64,000 nt of DNA. It comes from Roseiarcus sp963751165 (GTDB taxonomy: Bacteria > Pseudomonadota > Alphaproteobacteria > Rhizobiales > Beijerinckiaceae). Positions 51,106-60,932 of this stretch are shown here, in pieces. A model generated the notes under the pieces. The model was not told where the DNA came from. It saw only the letters and a program-made list of their open reading frames with translations, and made no database searches. The stretch spans positions 372,001 through 436,000 of the forward strand of contig CAVVTP010000001.1 in assembly GCA_963751165.1 (NCBI GenBank), in the 5' to 3' direction. Positions within the stretch are counted from its first letter, which is position 1. Every line of letters starts with the position of its first letter. The position numbers were made by a program, and so were the translations under genes.

Positions 51106-52591
51106 ATGTCGGACGCGCTCGTCCTCGCGATCGACAACGGCACGAGCTCGACCAAGTGCCTCGTGGTCGACGATCGCGGTCAGGTGGTCGGCCGCGGCCA
51201 GGCGCCGGTCCCTCTGGCGACGCCCGAGCCCGGCTGGGTCGAGCAGGACGCGAACGAGATCTGGGCGAGCGTGCGCCGCGCCGCGGCGGAGGCGCTCGAT
51301 CAGGCGACCGCGAAACGTGTGGCGTCGGTCGGGCTCAGCACGCAGCGCGAGTCCTGCGTCATCTGGGACCGTCGAAGCGGCGAAGCCCTGACGCCTGTCC
51401 TGTCGTGGCAAGACCAGCGGACGGAGAGCGTCTGCGCCACCTTGCGCGCCTCCGGTCACGGCGGCGTCATCCGACGCAAGAGCGGGCTGCCGCTCGACCC
51501 GATGTTCTCCGCCGCCAAGGCGCGTTGGTTGCTCGATCGCCTCCCGTCAGGGCAAGCCCGGGCCAGGGCCGAGGAGATCTGCATCGGCACGATCGACTCG
51601 TTCATCCTGTCGCGCTTCGGCGGCGAGGCGGTGATCGAGGCCGGCAACGCCTCGCGCACCCAGCTGTTCAACGTGGTCGAAGGGCGCTGGGACGAGGAGT
51701 TGCTGTCGATCTTCGACGTGCCCCTTGCCGCAATGCCCAGCGTTGTCGCGTCGACCGGACCGTTTCCTGCGGCGAAGGGACTTGCGCCGCTGCCCGATGG
51801 CGTAGCGGTCGGCGCGGTGATGGCCGATTCCCATTCGGCTCTTTTCGCCCATGGCGCTTTCGCGCCAGGCCCCGTCAAGGCGACGCATGGCACCGGCTCT
51901 TCCGTGATGGGCCTCGTCGACCGCAAAGCGGTCAGCGACGGCGACGCCGGCGCGCCCGGGGTGTGCCTGACGCTCGCCTGGCAGATCGAGGCGCCGATGC
52001 TGGCGTTCGAGGGCAACATCCGCTCAGCCGGATCCACGTTGATCTGGGCGGCTGAATTGCTGGGCGTCGATACGCAGGAGCTGGCGCGCCTCGCCGCGAG
52101 CGCGGCCGACTCGCGCGGCGTCTATCTCGTGCCGGCGTTCGGCGGACTTGGAGCGCCGTGGTGGGACGCCTCGGCTGTCGGAATTGTCAGCGGCGTCACC
52201 TTCGGCGTGACGCGCGCCCCGCTCGCCCGGGCGGCGCTCGAATTCGATCGCCCACCAGATCGCCGACGTTCTGGACGCGGTGCGCGCGAGCGGCGCTCCG
52301 GTCGAACGCCTGCTGGTCGACGGCGGTCCGACGCGCAACGACCAGCTCATGCAGTTCGAGGCCGACATGGTCGAGGTCCCGGTCGAACGCACCGATGTCG
52401 CCGAGCTCTCCGCGATGGGCGTCGCGTATCTCGCCGGCGTGAGCGCCGGTCTCTTCACCTTCGACGGTCTCCGCCGTCTCGACCGCGGCGGAACGGCGTT
52501 CAAGCCTTCGCGCGCTTCCCAGGATCGGCTCCGCGAGCGCGAGGCCTGGGCGCGCGCCGTCGCGCGGTCCCGCGGTCTGGCGATTCATTGA
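51106..52591 (+). pseudogene. FGGY family carbohydrate kinase, frameshifted
   Basis: Xylulokinase/glycerol-kinase type sugar kinase. ATG 51106 comes one base after the transketolase stop. The N-terminal FGGY domain (AIDNGTSSTKCLVVD at 8-22, STQRESCVIWD) and most of the C-terminal domain (THGTGSSVMG, PAFGGLGAPWW) are in one frame to ALE; an extra T near 52243 shifts it, and the protein continues as SIAHQIADVLDAVRASGAP, LLVDGGPTRNDQLMQFEAD, to the stop at 52589-52591. Total about 495 residues, normal. Likely a read error. Alternative substrates: xylulose, ribulose, erythritol or glycerol. Confidence 0.87.
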
Positions 52592-52609
52592 ACTCAAGAG
52601 GTTGAACCG

Positions 52610-53620
52610 ATGGCCGAACCCCTGGCCGGAAGCAGAAACAAGGCGATCGCGACAGGCGGAGCCGCCAGGCAGGCTTTGGGCCGCGGCCTAGCTCTCGCCA
52701 GCGGCGTCACCGGACCCGTGATTGGCCTCGTTCTCCTCTGCGCTTTTCTGTCGTTGTCCACCGAATCGTTTCTGTCTTTGCGCAATGTCCTAAACGTGAT
52801 GGACCAGATCACGGTGCTCGGCGTGATGGCCATCGGCATGACGCTCGTGATCCTCATCGGCGGCATCGACCTTTCGGTCGGCTCGGTTCTTGCGCTTTCC
52901 GCGATGGTGATGGGGTATCTCGGGAACAACCAACACTGGCCTTTCGTCATCGCGATCGTTGCCGCTCTGATCGTCTCGGGGATTTGCGGGCTCGTGTCCG
53001 GCCTGATGGTGACGCGCCTCAGCATGCCGGCGTTCATCGCGACGCTCGCGATGATGTCCATTGCGCGCGGCATCGCGAGCATCATCACCAACGGCGAACA
53101 GATCGTTGGCTTTCCGGACTGGTTCTCCAATCTCGCCATCATTCGCCATTTCGGCTTCCTGACGGTGACGGTCGGCGTGATGATCGCAATCACCCTTATC
53201 GCTTGGGCCATTCTGCAATTCCGGCCTGCCGGCCGCGCGCTCTATGCGATCGGCGGCAGCCAGGAAGTGGCGCGCCTCGCCGGCATTCCGGTGCGTCAAC
53301 ACACGATCTGGGTCTACATAATCTGCGCCGTCCTCGCCGGGCTGGCCGGCGTGATTCAGTCTGCACGACTCGACTCTGCGCAGCCGAGTCAAGGCCTCGG
53401 CTATGAACTCGACACGATCGCGGCGGTCGTCATCGGCGGGGCGAGCCTTTCCGGCGGCCTCGGAGGCATCGGCGGCACCGCGGTCGGAGTCCTGATCATT
53501 GGTTTTTTGCGCAACGGCCTCAACCTTCTGCAGGTCTCGCCGTTCGTTCAGCAGGTGATCATCGGCGTCGTGATCGCCGTCGCAGTCGCGGCCGATACGC
53601 TGCGCACCAAGCGCGGTTAG
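52610..53620 (+). CDS. sugar ABC transporter permease (RbsC family)
   Basis: Inner-membrane permease of 336 residues; AAGAGG precedes ATG 52610 by eight bases. Landmarks: GVMAIGMTLVILIGGIDLSVG, SGLMVTRLSMPAFIATLAMM, and LDTIAAVVIGGASLSGGLGG. The gene order here is permease, receptor, ATPase, all on the plus strand after the kinase. It is a homodimeric channel partner of the ATPase at 54771. Confidence 0.92.
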   Translation: MAEPLAGSRNKAIATGGAARQALGRGLALASGVTGPVIGLVLLCAFLSLSTESFLSLRNVLNVMDQITVLGVMAIGMTLVILIGGIDLSVGSVLALSAMVMGYLGNNQHWPFVIAIVAALIVSGICGLVSGLMVTRLSMPAFIATLAMMSIARGIASIITNGEQIVGFPDWFSNLAIIRHFGFLTVTVGVMIAITLIAWAILQFRPAGRALYAIGGSQEVARLAGIPVRQHTIWVYIICAVLAGLAGVIQSARLDSAQPSQGLGYELDTIAAVVIGGASLSGGLGGIGGTAVGVLIIGFLRNGLNLLQVSPFVQQVIIGVVIAVAVAADTLRTKRG

Positions 53621-53778
53621 CGAGGGGAACAATATTGGATTCCGCGAGCGCAGGTCTTGGGCTCGCGAAGGCGATCGGTGGCGCTCGTGGAAAGAGCGAA
53701 TCGAGGTCCAAAAGGACCAGTGGAAGCCTGGCTGGCGAAATGTCTCGCCGACAGAAGCGAATGGAGCAGGAGGAAAGA

Positions 53779-54714
53779 ATGAGCTTCAAGAAACTATCGT
53801 TGCTGGCTGCAGTCGCGGCCATTGCGCTGCTGCCGGCGCTGGGGGCGGACGCCAAGGAGGTCAAGAAACTCGGGCTTGCGGTCGCCAACCTCCAGGCGAA
53901 CTTCTTCAATCAGATCAAACAATCTGTCGAGGCAGAAGGGGCCGCCAAGGGCATCAAGGTGATCACGGTCGACGCCAAGGGCGACGCGGCGACACAGGTC
54001 AACCAGGTCCAGGACCTGATCGCGCAGAACATCGACGCCCTGATCTACATTCCGGCGGGAGCCACCGCCGCCTCGGTTCCGGTCAAGGCCGCGCACGCCG
54101 CTGGAATTCCCGTCGTCAATATCGACCGCAACGCGGAGGGCGCGCCCGGCGACACGTTCATCGCCACCGACAGCGTCGAGTCGGCGCGGCAGGTGTGCGA
54201 TTGGATCGCCAAGAAGGCTGGCGGCAAGGGCGAGATGCTGATCATCCACGGCCAGAAGGGCACCACTCCGGAAGTCGACCGGACGAAGGGCTGCGCCATG
54301 GCGCTCAAGAACTATCCCGACATCAAGGTTGTCGGCCAATTGTGGAGCGAGCAGTGGCATCAGGATGAAGGCTTCAAGCTGGCGCAGGATCTGCTCCAGT
54401 CGCATCCGAAGACCAGCATCATCTTCGGCCAGGCGGACGCGCTGGCGCTCGGCGCCGCCCAGGCGGTCAAGGTCGCCAACCCGGATCACAAGATCTGGAT
54501 CGCCGGCTTCGACGGCGATACGGCCGCGCTGAAAGAGCTCAAGGACGGCGTCTTCGACGTCACCATGACTCAGCAGACGCAGAGAATGGGCCGCATGGGG
54601 GTCGAGTCGGCCATCGACCTGGCAGCGGGCAAGAAAGTGCCGCCCGAGCAGCTTCTGCCCGCGACGCTCACCACGAAAGAGAACGTCGAGGGGTTCATCG
54701 AGAAGCATCCGTAA
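53779..54714 (+). CDS. sugar ABC transporter substrate-binding protein
   Basis: RbsB-type periplasmic receptor, 311 residues. ATG 53779 is preceded by AGGAGG (53769-53774); the open frame before it is not translated. Sec signal MSFKKLSLLAAVAAIALLPALGADA, cleavage after G-A-D-A. Binding fold: KKLGLAVANLQANFFNQIKQ, VINVDRNA-like VVNIDRNAEGAPGD, WIAGFDGDTAALKELKDG. Aromatic and acidic residues typical of pentose or polyol receptors are present, but the ligand is not certain. Confidence 0.9.
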   Translation: MSFKKLSLLAAVAAIALLPALGADAKEVKKLGLAVANLQANFFNQIKQSVEAEGAAKGIKVITVDAKGDAATQVNQVQDLIAQNIDALIYIPAGATAASVPVKAAHAAGIPVVNIDRNAEGAPGDTFIATDSVESARQVCDWIAKKAGGKGEMLIIHGQKGTTPEVDRTKGCAMALKNYPDIKVVGQLWSEQWHQDEGFKLAQDLLQSHPKTSIIFGQADALALGAAQAVKVANPDHKIWIAGFDGDTAALKELKDGVFDVTMTQQTQRMGRMGVESAIDLAAGKKVPPEQLLPATLTTKENVEGFIEKHP

Positions 54715-54770
54715 CATCCGGAGTGGGGCGGCGTCTTGTGGCGTCGCCCGCTCACAATGAGGCCGCTGCG

Positions 54771-56282
54771 ATGACAGTTCTGGAGCAATTCGCCACGGCG
54801 GGAGGACAAGGGCTGACTCTGCGCGGAATCGGAAAGAAGTACGGTCCGATCACCGTCCTCAGCGATGTCGATCTCGACGTGAGGCCGGGCGAGTTGCTTG
54901 CCCTCCTCGGAGAAAACGGCGCCGGGAAATCCACCGTCGCCTCGATCATCTCGGGTCTCGTGCCGGCGACGACGGGAACGATGACCTGGCGTGGAGAACC
55001 CTACGCTCCAGCCGCGCCCGCCGACGCGCTTTCCGCCGGCATCGGCCTCATCCATCAGGAGATGAGGCTCGTTCTCGATCTGTCGATCGCCGAGAATGTT
55101 TTTGTCGGCCGGCTGCCGTTGCGCGGCGGCCGGGTCGATCGCGAGTTCATGAACCGGCGCGCCGCCGAGCAACTGCATCGACTCGGGCTCGACGCCTCGC
55201 CGACGACCCGGGTGCGCGATCTAAGGGTTGCCGCCCAGCAGCAGGTCGAAATCGCCAAGGCGCTGACGCTCAACGCGCGGCTCCTGATCTTCGACGAGCC
55301 GACTGCGGCTCTTGGGGGTGAAGAGACCGAGCTGCTGTTCGAGCAGATCGGCCGTCTGAAATCTGAGGGCGTCAGTTTCATTTACATCAGCCACCGCCTC
55401 GACGAGATCGCGCGCATCGCCGACCGCGTCGCTGTCCTTCGTGATGGAAGACTGGTCGCGACCCACGACACCGCGCAGGTCCCTGTCAAGACGCTGGTCG
55501 AGGAAATGGTCGGCCGGCCGCTCGACCGGATGTTCCCGGAGATTCCGCCACCGCCCGCCATAGCGCCGTTGATCGAGGTCGAGGGCCTCACCAGCCAGGA
55601 CGGCGCCTTCGAGGACGTCAGCTTTGCGGTTCGGCCGGGCGAAGTGTTCGGCGTCGCGGGCATTGTCGGGGCAGGTCGCACCGAGCTCATGCGCGCGATC
55701 TCGGGCGTCGACCCGGTCGCCGCCGGCCGCGTCAAGATCAGCGGCCACGTCCTGCGCCTCGACGGGCCGCGCGACGCGCTCGATCACGGGCTCGTCCTGG
55801 TGCCCGAAGATCGGAAAGCCCAGGGACTGATCCTGGCGCAGACGATCGCCGAGAATCTCGCGCTCGGCAATTATCCGCGGGTGGCGCCGTCGGGCTGGAT
55901 CACCTCCGCGCGCACCCAGGCCTTTGCCGCGAAGGGCATTTCCCGGTTCCTCATCAAGGGAAGCGGATCGATGCGGGTCAGCGAGCTTTCCGGCGGCAAC
56001 CAGCAGAAGGTCGTCATCGCCAAGAGCATTCTACGCGAGCCGAAGGTCGTCATTCTCGACGAGCCGACACGCGGCATCGACGTTGGCGCGCGCGCCGCGA
56101 TCTACGACATCGTCGCCAATCTCGCCCGAAGCGGAATGGCGGTCATCGTCGTGAGCTCCGATCTCGACGAGGTTCTGGGCCTGTCGCACCGCATCATGGT
56201 TTTGAGCCGCGGCCGGAATCGCGGAATTTTGGAGCGGGAGCAGGCAGGACGGGTGGCTGTCATGGAGCTCGCCACGACCTGA
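54771..56282 (+). CDS. sugar ABC transporter ATP-binding protein (RbsA family)
   Basis: Full-length double ATPase of about 503 residues, in contrast to the split pair at 17330-18821. I start at ATG 54771 (MTVLEQFATAG); GTG or ATG codons 48 bases upstream lack a site. First domain: Walker A GENGAGKSTV, signature LRVAAQQQVEIAKAL, Walker B LLIFDEPTAALG. Second domain: GIVGAGRTELMRAI, LSGGNQQKVVIAKSIL, VVILDEPTRGID. Both domains end in normal H-loops (YISHRLDEI). Energises the permease at 52610. Confidence 0.93.
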   Translation: MTVLEQFATAGGQGLTLRGIGKKYGPITVLSDVDLDVRPGELLALLGENGAGKSTVASIISGLVPATTGTMTWRGEPYAPAAPADALSAGIGLIHQEMRLVLDLSIAENVFVGRLPLRGGRVDREFMNRRAAEQLHRLGLDASPTTRVRDLRVAAQQQVEIAKALTLNARLLIFDEPTAALGGEETELLFEQIGRLKSEGVSFIYISHRLDEIARIADRVAVLRDGRLVATHDTAQVPVKTLVEEMVGRPLDRMFPEIPPPPAIAPLIEVEGLTSQDGAFEDVSFAVRPGEVFGVAGIVGAGRTELMRAISGVDPVAAGRVKISGHVLRLDGPRDALDHGLVLVPEDRKAQGLILAQTIAENLALGNYPRVAPSGWITSARTQAFAAKGISRFLIKGSGSMRVSELSGGNQQKVVIAKSILREPKVVILDEPTRGIDVGARAAIYDIVANLARSGMAVIVVSSDLDEVLGLSHRIMVLSRGRNRGILEREQAGRVAVMELATT

Positions 56283-56304
56283 TCGTTCATATGGGAGAGT
56301 CGCC

Positions 56305-57069
56305 ATGCGCATGTTCAGCCTGAAGGATCAGATTGCCCTCGTAACGGGGGCCGGCAGCGGGATCGGTCAGGGGATTGCGATCGGTCTCGCCGAGGCCGGG
56401 GCCGACGTCGCCCTGTTCGACATGCCGACGAGCAAGGGCCTCGAGGAGACGGCCGCCGCCGTCCAGCAGCACGGCCGCCGCGCGCTGATCGTGACCGGCG
56501 ACGTCGTCGACGGCGCATCGTTGACCGCAGCGGTCGAACAGACCCAGCAAAAGCTCGGCAAGCTGTCGCTCGCCGTCAACAGCGCCGGCATCGCCAGCGC
56601 AATGCCCGCGGAGGAAATGCCGATCGACCAATGGCGGCGCATGCTCGACGTCAATCTGACCGGCGTGTTCCTGTCCTGTCAGGCGGAGGGGCGCGCCCTG
56701 CTCGCGAACGGGAAAGGCGCGATCGTCAATATCGCCTCGATGTCCGGCTCGATCGTCAACCGGGGCCTGACCCAGGCGCACTACAATTCGTCTAAGGCGG
56801 GCGTCATCCATCTCAGCAAGAGCCTGGCGATGGAATGGGTCGCCCGAGGCGTGCGGGTCAACGCGATCAGCCCCGGTTATACGCTCACTCCGATGAACAA
56901 GCGACCCGAGGTCGCCGAACAGCTGAAAGTCTTCGCCGCCGAGACGCCGATGGCGCGCATCGCGACCGTCGAAGAAATGGTCGGCCCGGCGATCTTCCTT
57001 CTCAGTCCCGCAGCCTCCTTCGTGACCGGCGTCGACCTTCTGGTTGACGGGGGCTTCGAATGCTGGTGA
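56305..57069 (+). CDS. SDR family oxidoreductase
   Basis: Short-chain dehydrogenase of 254 residues; GGGAGAG lies upstream of ATG 56305. Motifs: TGAGSGIGQGIA (coenzyme), NSAGIASAMPAE, catalytic Ser in IASMSGSIVN and the active-site Tyr/Lys pair in HYNSSKAGVIHLS. C-terminal ASFVTGVDLLVDGGF as usual. In this operon with an FGGY kinase and transketolase it probably oxidises a polyol (such as a pentitol) to the ketose that the kinase phosphorylates. Confidence 0.92.
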   Translation: MRMFSLKDQIALVTGAGSGIGQGIAIGLAEAGADVALFDMPTSKGLEETAAAVQQHGRRALIVTGDVVDGASLTAAVEQTQQKLGKLSLAVNSAGIASAMPAEEMPIDQWRRMLDVNLTGVFLSCQAEGRALLANGKGAIVNIASMSGSIVNRGLTQAHYNSSKAGVIHLSKSLAMEWVARGVRVNAISPGYTLTPMNKRPEVAEQLKVFAAETPMARIATVEEMVGPAIFLLSPAASFVTGVDLLVDGGFECW

Positions 57070-57719
57070 GCGGCGAAGAAGCCGGCCTTCAGAAAGCGTG
57101 CCAAGCACGGCTCAAACCCCGCCTTTGAGCGGACTCTCCAGCTCGACCTGACCTCCCGCTATAAGGTTCTGCAACTCTTCGTGCTCAACCTCGCCTCTGA
57201 GCGCGGCGCCGGACATCAGGGCGCCATCGCCAAGGACAGTCGAGTTGCGGAAAAGACGATCGCGCAGCGCTTCGCGCCTGATCCGGACGCTTTGTTCGAC
57301 CGGACCCTTCCCATGAAGGCGATCTTGGCTGGAAAGCGAAGCCATTCCGCTGTCGGCTGAGCCGTTTGCCTGTGCTTGCTTTCAACGGGTTCATTCGTTG
57401 CGTCGATCTCCCGACGCGGCGAATTCGCCTGTCAATCCTTCGAAGGATCGTCGACGGCGGCGGGGGGTGACGATTGGTTGGCGGTAAGGGCGCCCGCGCG
57501 GCCTGAAAAACAGGACGTCAGCTTTTCGCCGCAGGCGGGCCTGCATATATTGCGAAACACCAGAGCTTCTAATGTCCGGCAACCCCAAGCCAAGAACGTC
57601 ACGCTCGACTGGATCGCGCGTCGTCTGCGCCGGATGGGGTGTGGAGAGCCGGAATCCGTGCATGAAGGCTTCGGAGTAATGGGCCAGCCCTGGTTTCCGG
57701 GGAAGGCCGGACGCCGCCC
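57070..57719. other. intergenic, no intact gene
   Basis: 650 bases between two operons that face each other. A plus-strand open stretch around 57115-57340 (RYKVLQLFVLN, KDSRVAEKTIAQRF) has no recognisable start or family and may be a gene remnant. A 122-codon frame at 57376 is not supported. No terminator hairpin with a T-run was noticed. Confidence 0.4.
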
Positions 57720-58502
57720 TCAAAAACTGTTGCGGTCATGGTAGGTCTGCAGGAACTGCCGCACCCGCGGCTCGCTGCTGTGATGAAAGACATGGCGGGG
57801 CGGGCCTTCGTCGACGATGCGGCCGTCGTCGATGAAGGCGATGCGGTCGGCGACATGCGCCGCAAAGCCCATCTCATGGGTGACGATCAGCATCGTCATG
57901 CCTTCGGCGGCGAGGCTGCGCATCACTTCGAGGACTTCGCCGACGAGTTCCGGGTCGAGCGCCGAGGTCGGCTCGTCGAACAGCATGAGGCGCGGCTGCA
58001 TCGCGAGCGCCCGTGCGATCGCGACGCGCTGCTGCTGTCCTCCCGAGAGGTGGGAGGGGTAGGCGTGCGCCTTGGCGGAAAGGCCGACCCGCGCCAGCAT
58101 CGCCGCGGCGCGCTCGGCCGCCTCCCTGGCGGGGAGTCCGCGCACCCGCCGCAAGGGCTCGGCGACGTTGCCGATCGCAGTCATGTGCGGCCAAAGATTG
58201 AAGTGCTGGAACACCATGCCGATCTCGCGCCGCATCTCGCGCAGATTGCGCGCGCTCATGGGCTTGCGCGTCCCGTCGGGCATGTCTTCGTAGCCGATCA
58301 GCCTGCCCTCGATCCGGACGTCGCCGGCGTCGTAGGATTCGAGGAAGTTCACGCAACGCAGAAGGGTGCTCTTGCCCGATCCGCTCGGGCCGATGATGCA
58401 GACGACTTCCGAGGGCGCGACGAAGAGATCGACGCCTTTCAGCACCTGGTGTGGGCCGAAGTTCTTGCCGACCCCGCTGATTTCGATCATCGGCGGCGTC
58501 AC
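57720..58502 (-). CDS. amino acid ABC transporter ATP-binding protein (GlnQ/HisP family)
   Basis: ATPase of a polar amino-acid importer, 260 residues. The GTG at 58502 overlaps the permease stop as GTGA; ATG 58490 is the alternative. Walker A GPSGSGKSTLLR, Q-loop FQHFNLWPHMT, signature LSGGQQQRVAIARAL, Walker B LMLFDEPTSALDPELV and H-loop VTHEMGFA, the PAAT-family pattern. Last gene of a minus-strand operon receptor-permease-permease-ATPase. Confidence 0.93.
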   Translation of the reverse strand: MTPPMIEISGVGKNFGPHQVLKGVDLFVAPSEVVCIIGPSGSGKSTLLRCVNFLESYDAGDVRIEGRLIGYEDMPDGTRKPMSARNLREMRREIGMVFQHFNLWPHMTAIGNVAEPLRRVRGLPAREAAERAAAMLARVGLSAKAHAYPSHLSGGQQQRVAIARALAMQPRLMLFDEPTSALDPELVGEVLEVMRSLAAEGMTMLIVTHEMGFAAHVADRIAFIDDGRIVDEGPPRHVFHHSSEPRVRQFLQTYHDRNSF

Positions 58503-59171
58503 GCGCGCGCTCCCTCACTGGCGAGATAGGCGGTCACGCGCGCCTCGACCCTTGCGCCGAGGCGGGAGACGGCTTCGACCAGGATCCAGTAGAAGACGGC
58601 CATGGCGAAAATCGCGTCGAAGGCGGTGAAGGTCTCGGCGGCCATGGTCTGAACCTGATACATGAGCTCGGGAACGGTGATGATCGACAGGACCACGGTC
58701 TCCTTCGACAGCACGATCAGCATGTTGACGATCGGCGGCACGGCAGCGATCAGGGCCGCCGGCAGCTCGACGCGGACGAGCGTGTCGAATCGCGTCATCC
58801 CGACGCTGGTCGCCGCCTCGATCTGGCCGGCCGGAACCGCGCCAAATCCGGCGCGGAAAATCTCGGCGAAATAAGCCGAGGAATAGAGGCCGAGGCCGAG
58901 CACGCCTGCCGCCATCGCGCTCAGCCTGAGGCCGACCGATGGGCCGGCCTCATAGAGAAGGAAGAGCTGCATGAGGAAGGGCGTGCCGCGAAAGACCTCG
59001 ACGAAGACTCTCAAGCTCCAGCGCAGCGGAGGAAGCTCGCAACCGCCGGAGAAGCGCGACCGCGAAGCCGAGCGCCATGCCCAGCGCGCCGCCGGCGCTC
59101 CAGCAGAGAATCGTCACCCCGAAGCCGAAGACAAGCGAGGGCAGGTAGCGCCAGAGGACTTCGAAGCTCAT
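58499..59171 (-). pseudogene. amino acid ABC transporter permease (HisM/GlnP family), frameshifted
   Basis: Second permease of the importer. ATG 59171 (MSFEVLWRYLPSLVFGFGVT) overlaps the other permease's stop by ATGA. The first helix and LGMALGFAVALLRR are intact; one base is missing near 59039 and the rest continues as ELPPLRWSLRVFVEVFRGTP, ending LASEGARA at 58499. About 223 residues in total, normal for the family, including the EAA-like GQIEAATSVGMTRFDTL. Probably a sequencing error. Confidence 0.85.
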
Positions 59172-59825
59172 CGCGCTTCGTCTGCGGCGAGCCGCCGCTC
59201 GGCGAGCGCACCGAAGCCCGCCAGGGTCAGATTGATCGCGAGGTAGAAGAGGCCGCCCCCGACATAGGCTTCCAAGGGCCGGTAGGTCATCGAGGCGATG
59301 TTCATGCTGACCCGCGTGAGCTCCGCGATGCCGACGACGGAGACGAGCGAGGAGGCCTTGAGGAGCAGGATGAATTCGTTGATGAGCGGCGGGACTGCAA
59401 TGCGCAAGGCCTGAGGCAGGAGGACGCGCCGCCAGATCTCGAGCCCCGTGAAATCCGAGCGCGACCGCAGCCTCCGTCTGGCCCGTCGGGACGGCGGCGA
59501 GCGCGCCGCGCAGGATTTCCGCCTGATAGGCGGCGGACGAGAGGGCGAGGCCGCCGACCGCGGCCACGATAGCGGGAAGGTCGAGCCCGAACTCTGCGAG
59601 GACGTAATAGATGAACAGGAGCTGCACCAGCAGCGGGACGCCGCGAAAGACGCTGACATACGCCCCGCCAAGGCGCTTGAGCCAGGGGCGGCGCGACAGA
59701 CGCGCGACGCAGACCAGAGCGCCGATCACGAAGCCGATGCCGATGCCGGCGAGGGAAATTGCGATGGTCACGCCGGCGGCCTGCGTCAGATATCCGAACG
59801 AGTGGAGAATGACCTGAGGCTTCAT
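59168..59825 (-). pseudogene. amino acid ABC transporter permease (HisQ/GlnP family), frameshifted
   Basis: First permease of the importer. ATG 59825 (MKPQVILHSFGYLTQAAGVT); helices and FRGVPLLVQLLFIYY are in one frame up to AAVALGF; an extra base near 59451 shifts to TGLEIWRRVLLPQALRIAVP, which ends in LAADEAR at 59168. The EAA motif (GQTEAAVALGF-TGLEIWRRVLLP) is thus split at the frame break. Total about 218 residues. With its partner it forms the membrane pore. Confidence 0.85.
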
Positions 59826-59932
59826 TTGGGAAAGCTCAGCCGCGCTCCATAGTACGTCGGAGACGAGCGTTCTGACGGACGCCCTACGGAGCGATCGGCC
59901 GCGATCGGCGATCGCGCCGCCAACGCGAGCCT

Positions 59933-60790
59933 TCAGATCGCCGGCTCGGGCACAGTCTGCGGCAAATTCATCGTCTGGCCGAACCATTTCTTCTGGATTT
60001 TTGCCATCGTGCCGTCGGCCTCAACCTTGACGATCGCAGCGTTGATCGCGTCGACGAGGGACTTGTCGTCGAGCCAAGTCACCCAGGAGAAATAGCTTGG
60101 GGTTCCGAACGGCGGCAGCACCATCGCGAAAGTGTCGGAACGCTGCGCCGCCGCATAGGCGAGGTTCGGCAGCGAGTTCACCGACGCGTCGATCCGGCCG
60201 GCCGCGAGATCGGCGTAGGACTGGTTGTTGTCGACATATTCCTTGACCTGGACCGGCTTCGGCAGCTTGGCGGCGAAGGCCTTGAGCTGCTCGACCTGCG
60301 AGGTGCCTTTCTGCCCGCCGACAGTCTTTCCGGCGATGTCCTCGGGCTTCATGATGCTCTTGTCGCCGGCCCGCTTCATCAGGGCGGCGGTTGCATCGGC
60401 GATCGGCACCGTGAAGGCGTAGCGCTTCATCCGCTCCTTGGTGATCGTGACCGGCGCGATGCAGAGATCGAACTTCTTGGCGTCGAGGCCGGGCAGCACG
60501 CTGGTCCAGGGCAGGTCGAGGTAGGAGACCTTGACGCCCATCTCCTTGCCCACCGCATCGACGAGGTCGCGGTCGACCCCTTTGTAGACGCCGTTGTCCG
60601 AAATATCGAACGGTGGGAACTGCATTTCCGTCGCGGTGAGGAGCTCGCCGCGCTTCTTGACTTCGGCGAGCGTGTCCTCGGCGAAGGCGAAGCCGGTCGC
60701 GCCGAACAGGCCACCGGAGGCGGCCGCAACGGCCATTCCGGCTTTCAGCGCCTGGCGCCGGCTGATGGAGACTTTATCGAACCGCGTCAT
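59933..60790 (-). CDS. amino acid ABC transporter substrate-binding protein
   Basis: Periplasmic receptor of the PAAT family, 285 residues. ATG 60790 (MTRFDKVSISRRQAL) has AGGGAG upstream; longer in-frame starts are unlike the family. The signal is twin-arginine-like (SRRQALKAGMAVAAASGG). The binding fold starts LLTATEMQFPPFDISDNGVYK, followed by GVDRDLVDAVGKEMGVKV and a C-terminal SWVTWLDDKSL. About 107 bases before the first permease. Probable ligand a polar amino acid. Confidence 0.9.
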   Translation of the reverse strand: MTRFDKVSISRRQALKAGMAVAAASGGLFGATGFAFAEDTLAEVKKRGELLTATEMQFPPFDISDNGVYKGVDRDLVDAVGKEMGVKVSYLDLPWTSVLPGLDAKKFDLCIAPVTITKERMKRYAFTVPIADATAALMKRAGDKSIMKPEDIAGKTVGGQKGTSQVEQLKAFAAKLPKPVQVKEYVDNNQSYADLAAGRIDASVNSLPNLAYAAAQRSDTFAMVLPPFGTPSYFSWVTWLDDKSLVDAINAAIVKVEADGTMAKIQKKWFGQTMNLPQTVPEPAI

Positions 60791-60932
60791 GCCGATCTCC
60801 CTGTCCTCTCTTTTTTCGATTGCTCCAGCTCCCCTGCCGAAGCCGCGCCATGCGGAAATTCCTCTCCTGCGTAAGGCCAATCTCGACGACGCCCCGTGCG
60901 GTGTCAATTCCTGCGGCGCCGAGCGGCGAGCT

